Shown: piece by piece, positions 9,031 through 15,562 of the stretch | How the letters are laid out: each line of letters opens with the position of its first letter | How positions within the stretch are numbered: position 1 is the first letter of the stretch | NCBI GenBank assembly: GCA_965217825.1 | Contig: OZ244571.1 | Span: 930,001-994,000 of the forward strand | Length of the DNA: 64,000 nucleotides | Origin: VXNE01 sp965217825 | GTDB taxonomy: Bacteria > Pseudomonadota > Gammaproteobacteria > Pseudomonadales > Azotimanducaceae | Direction: 5' to 3' | Translations under genes and position numbers: made by a program | Notes under the pieces: generated by a model | Told to the model about the DNA's origin: nothing | Databases searched by the model: none | Seen by the model: the letters and a program-made list of their open reading frames with translations, nothing else

Positions 9031-9867
9031 CTAGTAGCCCAGGAAATCCGTCTCCCGCTTCTCCCTGAAGGCCTTCATGCCTTCGATGGAGTCTCGCGAA
9101 AGGCCGACCACCGGTAGGGCGGATTCGGACCACTGCGTGGCGCTGTCGAAGTCGAGGTTGGCAGTGCGCAAGGCCAGCGTCTTACCGAGCTTCTGGGCGA
9201 TGGGAGGCCCCGCCTCGACCTCGAGCGCCAATTCCATGGTCCTTGACTCGAGCGCTTCGGGTGCCACCAGGTAATTCGTCAAACCGGCTTCGTGCGCTTC
9301 CTCGGCGCTCATGAACCTTCCCGTCATCATGAGTTCCATCGCCTTGCGCCAGCCGAGGATCTTCGGCAACGACCAGAATCCGCCGAGGTCGGCGTACACG
9401 CCGCGTTTGACATAGGCCACTTGATAGCGGGCCGCGGTGGAACCGACGGCGAGGTCGCAGTGGCTCACGAGGTCGAAACCCGCGCCGACGGCGGGACCGT
9501 TGATCATGGCGATGATCGGCACCTCGACGCGCTTGAGCGCGATATAGGTCTCGGTTTCGTGGCGGAAGTTCAGACGATAGCCTTCGGGATCCACCCCGGC
9601 GTCGGGGGGTGGCGCCTCGCGTTCCCGGTTCCCGGCGGGGTTCGCGGCGCCGCTCATGTCCATGCCGGAGCAGAAGCCCCGCCCGGCGCCGGTGATCACG
9701 ATGCAGCGGATCGAGCGGTCAAAGCGGGCGCCGACCAGGATCTCGCGCATTTCCCGCAGCAGGGGAAAAGTGAGCGCGTTGAGCTTTTCCGGACGGTTGA
9801 GCGTCAGCCAGAGAATGCCGTTCTTCTTGCCCCGGCGTTCGGTCAGAATCAGCGTATCGGCGGTCAT
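9031..9867 (-). CDS. Enoyl-CoA hydratase/isomerase family protein
   Basis: This crotonase-fold enzyme would hydrate or isomerise an enoyl-CoA. The start is put at 9867, where ATG follows a GGGGAAACGAC ribosome-binding site; the frame is open for 19 more codons upstream. The 278 residues show LTLNRPEKLNALT at the N-terminus, the oxyanion-hole segment GAGRGFCSGMDMSG, the second oxyanion segment NGPAVGAGFDLVSHCDLAV and the C-terminal FREKRETDF. The region that holds the second catalytic Glu in true hydratases reads GVYADLGGFWSLPKILG, so the precise reaction is uncertain. It is convergent with the hypothetical gene to its left and fits the acyl-CoA block. Confidence 0.9.
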   Translation of the reverse strand: MTADTLILTERRGKKNGILWLTLNRPEKLNALTFPLLREMREILVGARFDRSIRCIVITGAGRGFCSGMDMSGAANPAGNREREAPPPDAGVDPEGYRLNFRHETETYIALKRVEVPIIAMINGPAVGAGFDLVSHCDLAVGSTAARYQVAYVKRGVYADLGGFWSLPKILGWRKAMELMMTGRFMSAEEAHEAGLTNYLVAPEALESRTMELALEVEAGPPIAQKLGKTLALRTANLDFDSATQWSESALPVVGLSRDSIEGMKAFREKRETDFLGY

Positions 9868-10253
9868 TGTCGTTTCCCCTATCCTTTCGTTGGAAGACAT
9901 GCGTGGCGGACGCGCCTTGCGCAATGGCGAATCGCAACTTGCCGTCGCGGGCTGCAGGTGTCAAATCTGAAGGCACACTCCATCGAAGTTCGGTCTGGCT
10001 AGGCCGCACTCGTCGACCATGGAGCAACCGTCTCCGGTCGCTAGCGCGTCCCGGAGACGGTTGTCCCCTGCAAGTCTTCCCTTCTGCGGAATGGGGCGGG
10101 ATCGCAAAGTCCCGCGGGGAAACGGATGCTTACCGCTGGCTACCCTGTCGGGGAAGCACTTCCCAGCACCCACGTCGCCACTGGCCGTACCATCCTGTCC
10201 AGTTCTGGCCCTTGGTAGCAGCCGCCGTGAATCGGCTCGCAGGACGCTCGGGA
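9868..10253. other. Gene-free spacer with a strong hairpin
   Basis: No convincing gene is seen in any frame between the enoyl-CoA hydratase start and the end of the first small peptide gene. The only clear structure is the perfect inverted repeat at 10025-10063, listed separately. I also looked here for a third copy of the MRELT leader and found none. Confidence 0.6.
10025..10063. repeat. Perfect 13-bp inverted repeat (hairpin)
   Basis: The arms CAACCGTCTCCGG (10025-10037) and CCGGAGACGGTTG (10051-10063) are exact complements with a 13-base loop containing CTAGCG. It lies about 190 bases beyond the stop of the first bacteriocin-like gene, in the direction of its transcription. No run of T follows on either strand, so it is not a classical intrinsic terminator. 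It could stabilise the 3' end of the transcript. Confidence 0.6.
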
Positions 10254-10427
10254 TTATTCAACTGCTTGGGTGATGAAATCAACGGTGTCGGATATTATCT
10301 TGTCGATCCCGTCAGCCCCGCCCAACTCTTCGTGGATATACTGGCCGATGATGGCCCCCAACAATCCCGCCAGGATAACCCAGCCTCCGCCGGTTTGGTC
10401 GGTCTCGGACATTGTTAACTCTCTCAT
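10254..10427 (-). CDS. Bacteriocin-like precursor peptide with double-glycine leader (peptide A)
   Basis: The 57-residue product begins MRELTMSETDQTGGG, the leader form of class II microcins and related bacteriocins exported by peptidase-containing ABC transporters: MRExT, an acidic/polar stretch, then GG at residues 13-14. Cleavage after GG would give a 43-residue peptide with a very hydrophobic, glycine-zipper-like segment (GLLGAIIGQY, residues 21-30), then a GG hinge and an acidic amphipathic tail. ATG 10427 is chosen because GGAG lies just upstream; an in-frame ATG four codons earlier is less likely. It is paralogous to the gene at 10672-10866. No immunity or export gene is proven. The function is inferred from the leader only. 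Confidence 0.72.
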   Translation of the reverse strand: MRELTMSETDQTGGGWVILAGLLGAIIGQYIHEELGGADGIDKIISDTVDFITQAVE

Positions 10428-10460
10428 TAGATGCTCCATTTTTGTTAAATCAACGAAGAT

Positions 10461-10489
10461 AATCTAATGGATGCCAAGGGACCGTCCAA
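10461..10489 (-). promoter_or_regulatory. Candidate sigma70 promoter for peptide A
   Basis: Read on the minus strand, TTGGAC (10489-10484) and TAGATT (10466-10461) are separated by 17 bases, a good match to a -35/-10 pair. The ATG of peptide A lies about 34 bases downstream of the -10 box. Confidence 0.5.
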
Positions 10490-10506
10490 TGGATGATTGC
10501 CGCAAT

Positions 10507-10523
10507 TTGCGTGTGAAATTTCC
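10507..10523 (-). promoter_or_regulatory. Shared upstream element, copy for peptide A
   Basis: Minus-strand sequence GGAAATTTCACACGCAA lies 80 bases before the start of peptide A. Nearly the same block, GGAAATTTCGCACGCGAA, lies 82 bases before peptide B (10948-10965). The matching sequence and matching distance suggest a common regulator or a shared duplicated promoter region. Confidence 0.45.
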
Positions 10524-10616
10524 GGGATAGTACGCAGATATTTGCCATTGAGCCTAGCGGAAAAAACGCGCCCACCCAAGGCACCGGTTTCTTCCCACAG
10601 CACTTCCCGATTTCCC

Positions 10617-10648
10617 GTTGGACTTGCCGCTAGCGCGGCAAGCCCAAC
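10617..10648 (-). terminator. Hairpin after peptide B gene
   Basis: GTTGGACTTGCCGC pairs with GCGGCAAGCCCAAC across a four-base TAGC loop, giving a 14-bp stem with a single mismatch. It starts 24 bases past the stop of peptide B on the minus strand. There is no U-run after it, so it may act as an mRNA-stabilising or processing hairpin or with Rho, separating the two peptide genes. Confidence 0.5.
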
Positions 10649-10671
10649 AGTCATATGACGCGCCCATCGCG

Positions 10672-10866
10672 TCATTCGGGTGTTCTCGCGTGCTCCTTGA
10701 AGTGATCAACTACACCCTTGATCGCCTCATTGATCCCCTCGGATCCCCCCATCTTTTCGTAGGCGTACGAAATGACGACAGACGCACCCACTCCTACGAG
10801 AAAAGCAACCAGAACAACTCCTCCACCGCCGGTTTGATCGGCCTCAAGTCTTGTCAGTTCCCTCAT
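10672..10866 (-). CDS. Bacteriocin-like precursor peptide with double-glycine leader (peptide B)
   Basis: The 64-residue product starts MRELTRLEADQTGGGG, a leader almost the same as that of peptide A. ATG 10866 follows a textbook AAAGGAGT site five bases upstream, which decides the start over longer frames. After the GG at 13-14 comes a hydrophobic segment (VVLVAFLVGVGASVVISY, residues 17-34), then KMGGSEGINEAI and a charged tail ending in ARTPE. The GG-x-x-GI block is shared with peptide A, so the two are paralogues, possibly the two halves of a two-peptide bacteriocin or two toxins of one family. The upstream neighbours on the same strand are the duplicated membrane proteins. Activity is inferred only from the leader and composition. 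Confidence 0.75.
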   Translation of the reverse strand: MRELTRLEADQTGGGGVVLVAFLVGVGASVVISYAYEKMGGSEGINEAIKGVVDHFKEHARTPE

Positions 10867-10947
10867 GAAGTACTCCTTTTGTGTTGGATGAACGAAGGGC
10901 GAGCTTACCAAGTCCGAATCGCGTGCAAAGAACGATGGAGGCCTGGT

Positions 10948-10965
10948 TTCGCGTGCGAAATTTCC
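10948..10965 (-). promoter_or_regulatory. Shared upstream element, copy for peptide B
   Basis: This is the second copy of the conserved block described at 10507-10523. Around it TTTCGCGTGCGAAA is an imperfect palindrome, which would suit binding by a dimeric regulator. No clear -35/-10 pair was found between it and the gene. Confidence 0.45.
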
Positions 10966-11071
10966 CAAATTTCAGACATCCATTACCGTACCACTCAGAG
11001 CACTGGCCGACCTTGACCGCGACCATGTGATCGCGCACCTGGATCAAAGGACTTTGGGACATCGGCCGTGG

Positions 11072-11590
11072 CTAAGGCGTGGAGGCACGACAGACACGAA
11101 AAACCATGTATATCGTGGGTCGGATAAATATCATGAAAAATATAATCATAACAATCAGATCTATCCAAGGTGTGTCCTCTCCAAAGAGGCCCCAATCAAA
11201 AAAGATTAAGGATGCGTTGCTGAGAACGGGTACGATTCGTACAACGGCAACGAGAATGGGGAATAAGACAAGAAGGTTGAAGAACTTTTCGACAGACAGG
11301 AACCTTTTGAAATAGGAAGCGAACCTTTCGTCCGGTGGCGGACGCAGCGTTTTGGAAAAGTGTGCACCCACGGCAATCATGGCAACCCCGATGAAGAGCG
11401 TGATGATCTCGGGAATAGCCATCCCCTGGATGGAGCTGGTATCGGTGAGCGGGTTCGTTTCGGTGTAGCCGAGTTGATTGACGCCCACATCGGTCGTCCA
11501 AATGTCGAGCGCGGTTGTCAGAAAAAATGTGACAGCAAAGAAGAGGATCAGATTTCGGGTCATTGCGAGGTGAGGAGCCCATAGCTCCAT
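11072..11590 (-). CDS. Multi-pass membrane protein, DUF5658-like (tandem copy 1)
   Basis: The 172-residue product has about four hydrophobic segments (roughly 12-30, 57-77, 102-122, 140-165). The N-terminal pattern TTALDIWTTDVG followed by YTETNPLTD resembles the small DUF5658 family, where an Asp in the first helix precedes a Glu-x-Asn-Pro loop. The start could be MELW at 11590 or MTRN at 11563; neither has a good ribosome-binding site. It is a close paralogue of 11847-12365 and lies upstream of both bacteriocin-like genes on the same strand. By position it could serve immunity or export for those peptides, but no sequence feature proves this. Confidence 0.75.
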   Translation of the reverse strand: MELWAPHLAMTRNLILFFAVTFFLTTALDIWTTDVGVNQLGYTETNPLTDTSSIQGMAIPEIITLFIGVAMIAVGAHFSKTLRPPPDERFASYFKRFLSVEKFFNLLVLFPILVAVVRIVPVLSNASLIFFDWGLFGEDTPWIDLIVMIIFFMIFIRPTIYMVFRVCRASTP

Positions 11591-11846
11591 TGGTGTTGTG
11601 GAACGGGGGCAATTTTATAGGCACTGGACCATGAGCGCAGAGGATCAACCGCCCGATTTTTTGTGCGAGATGTCTCAAAAGCGGTACGGACATTGACCGG
11701 ATCAGGCCCGAAGCGGGTGGGCGTCGGCGATATCCGTGTTGCCGGACAGTCACATCGCGCGGACATCAGATCCGTGCTCTGGTCCCCCACCGCGCTATTG
11801 CCGTACGCCTCAGATGTGCTGGCCGACCTTGACGAAACATCGCCGG

Positions 11847-12365
11847 CTAAGGTATCGAAGCACGACAGATAAGGTATACAAAATACACCGTGGGGCGCAC
11901 GAATATCATGAAGATGATAGATCTGACAAATAGATTTAGCCACGGTGTGGAAGCTCCATAGAGGCCCCAATCATAAAGAATGAGAGATGTATTGCTGAGA
12001 ACAGCTACGATTCGTACAACGGCAAGAAGGATGGGAAAGACGACAATGAACTTGAAGAACTTTTCGACAGACAGGAACCTTTTGAAATAGGAAGCGAACC
12101 TTTCGTCCGGGAGCGGACACAGCGTTTTGCAAAAATGTGCACCCGCGGCAACCATGGCCATTCCGATGAAGACCGTGATGACCTCGGGTATGGCCATGGC
12201 CCGGATGGAGCTCGTATCGGTGAGCGGGTTCATTTCGGTATAGCCGAGTTGATTGACGCCCACATCGGTCGTCCAAATGTCGAGCGCGGTTGTCAGAAAA
12301 AATGTGACGGCAAAGAAGAGGGTCAGATTTCGGGTCATTGCGAGATGAAGAGCCCATAGCTCCAT
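11847..12365 (-). CDS. Multi-pass membrane protein, DUF5658-like (tandem copy 2)
   Basis: This is the second copy of the duplicated membrane protein, also 172 residues with the same four hydrophobic segments and start region. The first half (to about residue 55) is nearly identical to copy 1. The cytoplasmic-looking central loop DERFASYFKRFLSVEKFF is unchanged, while the C-terminal quarter has diverged more (YGASTPWLNLFVRSIIF against FGEDTPWIDLIVMIIFF). Both frames are intact, so selection seems to have kept both. The upstream 100 bases are conserved too and carry ATTTTATA, but the -35-like TTGACC is too far away to be a normal partner. Confidence 0.75.
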   Translation of the reverse strand: MELWALHLAMTRNLTLFFAVTFFLTTALDIWTTDVGVNQLGYTEMNPLTDTSSIRAMAIPEVITVFIGMAMVAAGAHFCKTLCPLPDERFASYFKRFLSVEKFFKFIVVFPILLAVVRIVAVLSNTSLILYDWGLYGASTPWLNLFVRSIIFMIFVRPTVYFVYLICRASIP

Positions 12366-12591
12366 TTGTTTTGGTGATCGCGGGCGATTTTATAAGCGCT
12401 GGGCCACGAGCGAAGAGGGTCAACTGCCTGATTTTTTGTGCGAGATGTCTCAAAAACGGCACGGACATTGGCCGCGCAAACCTGAAGTGGGCGTGGGCGC
12501 CGGGGCTGAAGATCCCGCGACCGGGTCGTGGAGCGGCGGCGGCGATACTTGCCGTTTAGAATGGTCTATCGCCTTGGCTGTGTCCGACCAC

Positions 12592-13608
12592 ATGGTTTAC
12601 GCCAATCCCGCTCCGTGGCAACCGCACGTCTGGCGTAGCGAGTTGAAAGAAGCCGTCACTTCCGTCGCGGAACTGGGCCGGATGCTGGGGCTCGCCCTGG
12701 ACGAACAGGTCAACCATGCGAGTGCCGGGTTCCCGCTGCGCGTTCCGAGGGCGTTCGTCGCGCGTATGCGGCGCAACGATCCCAACGATCCGCTGTTGCG
12801 CCAGGTATTGCCGACGCTGGCGGAAAGCGAACCTGTATTCGTGCTGCCGGACGGCACGCGATTCAGCGTGGATCCGCTGCGAGAGAAGGACTTTGCGCGC
12901 GCGCCCTCGGTGATCCAGAAGTATCGAGGCCGCGCGCTCCTGATCGCGACCTCGGCGTGCGCCATCCACTGCCGCTACTGCTTTCGCAAACACTTCCCGT
13001 ACCAGGAGCACGGCCCAGATCAGCGCGAAGCAGCGCTTGCGGCCTTGCGAGAAGATGCGGAGATGACCGAAGTCATACTGTCCGGCGGCGATCCGCTGGT
13101 GCTGACCGATGCCGCGTTGGGCGAGTTGATTCGGCGTCTCGATGCGATCAGCCACATCGAACGCCTGCGTATTCATACGCGCCTGCCCATCGTGCTGCCG
13201 TCGCGTATCACCCAGGACCTGCTCGATGTCCTCGCGTCGACACGTCTACGCGTTATCGTCGTCGCGCACGCCAACCACCCGCGCGAACTGGACGCGGACA
13301 CGGAGCGGGCGTTCGCCTGCCTGGCGAAGGTTCCAGGCATCACCTTGCTCAACCAGAGCGTCCTGCTGCGCGGTGTCAACGACGCGTCGCCGACGCTCTG
13401 CGCGCTGTCGGAGCGACTGTTCGAGCAGGGCGTTCTGCCGTACTACCTGCACATGCCGGATGCCGTTCTCGGTACGCACGGGTTCCATGTAACGGAGGCG
13501 CGGGCGCGGCGGATCCACGACGCCATGGGCGAGAGGCTGCCGGGCTATCTGCTGCCGAAGCTGGTGCGGGAGGAGCCGGGCAGGGCGGCCAAGACAGTGC
13601 TCGCCTGA
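12592..13608 (+). CDS. epmB: EF-P beta-lysylation radical SAM protein EpmB
   Basis: EpmB turns (S)-alpha-lysine into (R)-beta-lysine, which EpmA then attaches to elongation factor P. ATG 12592 gives 338 residues, close to the E. coli protein; longer in-frame starts would reach into the duplicated region and look wrong. The radical-SAM cluster motif CAIHCRYC has cysteines 123, 127 and 130. The N-terminal PRAFVARMRRNDPNDPLLRQVLP block and the short C-terminus separate it from true lysine 2,3-aminomutases, which are longer. Neither efp nor epmA is in this window. No ribosome-binding site is obvious. Confidence 0.9.
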   Translation: MVYANPAPWQPHVWRSELKEAVTSVAELGRMLGLALDEQVNHASAGFPLRVPRAFVARMRRNDPNDPLLRQVLPTLAESEPVFVLPDGTRFSVDPLREKDFARAPSVIQKYRGRALLIATSACAIHCRYCFRKHFPYQEHGPDQREAALAALREDAEMTEVILSGGDPLVLTDAALGELIRRLDAISHIERLRIHTRLPIVLPSRITQDLLDVLASTRLRVIVVAHANHPRELDADTERAFACLAKVPGITLLNQSVLLRGVNDASPTLCALSERLFEQGVLPYYLHMPDAVLGTHGFHVTEARARRIHDAMGERLPGYLLPKLVREEPGRAAKTVLA

Positions 13609-13704
13609 GCGGCGCTTCGAGCCGGCAAGGCCGATGGTGCGTGGATGCGGGTTTGTGGCAACCTCGGGTCGCCGGTCGAAGGACAGTAACGTCGCCGAGG
13701 CGGA

Positions 13705-14562
13705 GTGAATCTGAACGTATGGACTCCGAAACCTGACGACGCTCGCCGACCTGTCATGGTCTGGATTCACGGCGGCGGCAACACCTTGGGCGCGGGCTCG
13801 CAGCCGCGCGTCAACGGTGAGCACCTGGCGCGCGTCGGCGATGTCGTGGTGGTGACATTGCAACGGTCCTTGCGCGCGATTTGGGCAAAGGCATGCCGCT
13901 GATGATCGGCCATACCCGGGACGAGTCGACGTTGTTCACCGTGTTCAACAAGGAACTGGCGAACATGGACGGGGCGCAACTGGCGCAGTTGGCGCGCGGA
14001 CCGTTCGGGACGCATGCGGCGGACGCTGTGGCGTGCTACGTCCGGGATCGAACCGCTGCGGGACTGCGCACGGAGCCGATCGATATCTGGGCCGCGATCG
14101 CCACCGACCGGATGTTCCGGATTCCGGCGATTCGCACCGCTGAGTGTTGCCTGCGCGCCGACGCGGCGGAAGGCGGGCGGTCGGAGGACGCGACGGATCC
14201 CGGTGCATCGACCGCGAAGGCGCCTGTATGGATGTATCGGTTCGATCACGAATCGCCCGCGCGTGAAGGTCGCCTGCAAGCCTGCCATTCGCTCGACATT
14301 CCATTTGTCTGGGGCACGTATGCGTTGCCTCGAATGCAGCGTTTTTGCGGTACCGGAGAGGTGGTCGAATGCTTGTCGCGTCGTCATGGCGAGCTATCTC
14401 GCTTTTGCGCGCAGCGGCAATCCCGCGAACGAGGAAGTGCCGGATTGGCCGGAATACGACATGGACGCGCGCCGGACCATGCTGTTCGCGGAAACGCCGG
14501 AAGTTGTCGCGGCACCGATGGATGCCGTGCGCCAACTCTGGTCGTTCGCGACGACCGTTTAG
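13705..14562 (+). pseudogene. Broken carboxylesterase type B
   Basis: The first piece (13705-13860) reads LNVWTPKPDD and PVMVWIHGGGNTLGAG, the strand and oxyanion-hole HGGG of type B carboxylesterases, then jumps out of register after GDVVVVTLQ. The next piece (from about 13885) resumes much later in the family at GMPLMIGHTRDESTLF. The missing middle of roughly 200 residues includes the GESAG nucleophile serine. The catalytic-histidine region (CHSLDIPFVWGTY) is present, then a further +1 shift near 14340-14370 moves the C-terminus (VMASYLAFARSGNP to the stop at 14562) to another frame. The N-terminal SEDCL-type segment is also missing. It cannot be an active esterase. Confidence 0.85.
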
Positions 14563-14726
14563 AACATCAACTCAAAATAGTCCGCCAGGCTGATGCCGTA
14601 CTGATCGCGGTAGTACGGCCAGGAGACCACGAACATGATGAGTCCAAGCGCAGCGCAGAACGCGAGGATCCCGAACGAACCAATCAATATTTGGCTGCGT
14701 AACAGCGCTTGCAGGAATCTCAACAT
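14559..14726 (-). CDS. Small single-pass membrane protein (hypothetical)
   Basis: A 55-codon minus-strand frame, from ATG 14726 to TAA at 14559, encodes a peptide with a basic start (MLRFLQALLRSQ), one strong hydrophobic helix (ILIGSFGILAFCAALGLIMF, residues 13-32) and a polar tail with WPYYRDQYG. The composition is that of a genuine small membrane protein. It overlaps the end of the broken esterase by four bases, tail to tail. There is no good ribosome-binding site, and I know of no family for it. Confidence 0.42.
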   Translation of the reverse strand: MLRFLQALLRSQILIGSFGILAFCAALGLIMFVVSWPYYRDQYGISLADYFELMF

Positions 14727-14899
14727 GTCAATGTGCAGAGCCTAGCGCATCTGGCGAGCGCGTTGCGAGTTCCGCCAACTCCGCGAGTCAGCCTAGAACA
14801 CTCGCCCTGGGAGTCACAACCTCCGCCATCGCGCCGTGCTTGAAAAGCGGCGTTTTCGGTGTGATGGTTTCGGTTAGGTTCCGAGGGTCGGAAGGAAAT

Positions 14900-15562
14900 T
14901 TGAACCTGAAAAGGACGGGATTGGCGGGATTGGTCGTGGCGGTTGGGTGTTCGACGTTCGGCGAGCCCCGCGCGGGCGATGCTGTTCAAACCGTCTTTCC
15001 GCCCTGTGCGCCGCCTTCGGGTCAACTGGGTCCGGATGCAACTTTGGCCACCCGTGCCGGGCACTACGAGTTGACGATAGTGCGGTGGGTCGACGCTGTC
15101 GATATCGGGTCGGCGCGGGGCATGCTTACGCTCTATCGGCAGGCGCCGGGACTCGATGCGCTTGGGAACGCGTCGACGCCGCTATACGGTACGGCGGACG
15201 TCAACCTGAGGGCGGTTGGCGCCCACCGTGTAGGCGACACCCGGAGCGATGCCGCGGATGCCCCGGGTGTTCTCGTGCTGGAGTTCGACCGAGCCGGAGC
15301 GCGAAACATCCTGCTGCGCCTGGGTTCCGCCGCGAACCGGCGGGATACGATGCTCTACGATGGCGCCTACACGGTGCTGGAGGTACGTGAGATCACAGCC
15401 GACGGCTTCGCGGGCAGTTGGCGAAGCGGTGGGCGTTCATCGCGTGCCGGCGGTTATTTCTGCGCAACAAGATCTTTTCGCCGTCCCGGCGCGAGGCTTG
15501 GGTCTCCCCGCGTCCGATTGCTCTCACAAGTGGAGTCAGGCGGTAGGCTATACAGGCCATGA
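14900..15562 (+). CDS. Putative lipoprotein, unknown function
   Basis: TTG 14900 is taken as the start because a GGAAGGA site lies just before it and it produces a lipoprotein signal: a basic start, a short hydrophobic core and the lipobox VAVGC, with Cys17 as the lipid-modified residue. The frame itself is open from further upstream. The mature part (about 200 residues) is rich in beta-type sequence and has no family I recognise. Its stop overlaps the start of the metalloprotease gene by four bases (ATGA), so the two are translationally coupled. Possibly it is a surface partner or chaperone for that protease. Confidence 0.6.
   Translation: MNLKRTGLAGLVVAVGCSTFGEPRAGDAVQTVFPPCAPPSGQLGPDATLATRAGHYELTIVRWVDAVDIGSARGMLTLYRQAPGLDALGNASTPLYGTADVNLRAVGAHRVGDTRSDAADAPGVLVLEFDRAGARNILLRLGSAANRRDTMLYDGAYTVLEVREITADGFAGSWRSGGRSSRAGGYFCATRSFRRPGARLGSPRVRLLSQVESGGRLYRP

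Larger units (their letters stand above)
11007..12505. repeat. Tandem duplication, period about 775 bp
   Basis: Two head-to-tail copies, about 11007-11730 and about 11815-12505, contain a membrane-protein gene and its upstream region. Corresponding points are 775 bases apart (gene starts 11590 and 12365; ATTTTATA at 11612 and 12387). Similarity continues beyond the genes, for example GATTTTTTGTGCGAGATGTC upstream of both, and CTGGCCGACCTTGAC downstream of both. The downstream flank of the right-hand gene lacks about 40 bases present in the left one. No transposase or terminal repeat is seen, so unequal recombination is the simplest origin. Confidence 0.8.

Noticed and set aside
10025..10648. 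CRISPR repeats
   Set aside because: Two hairpins occur here, but they differ in sequence and are not spaced as a repeat array; no cas genes are present.
12436..12591. N-terminal extension of the epmB gene
   Set aside because: The added residues have no match to the family and lie in the region duplicated with the membrane-protein gene; starting at 12592 gives the normal length.
12592..13608. Lysine 2,3-aminomutase (KamA)
   Set aside because: The protein is about 80 residues shorter than KamA and has the EpmB-type N-terminus, so EpmB fits better.
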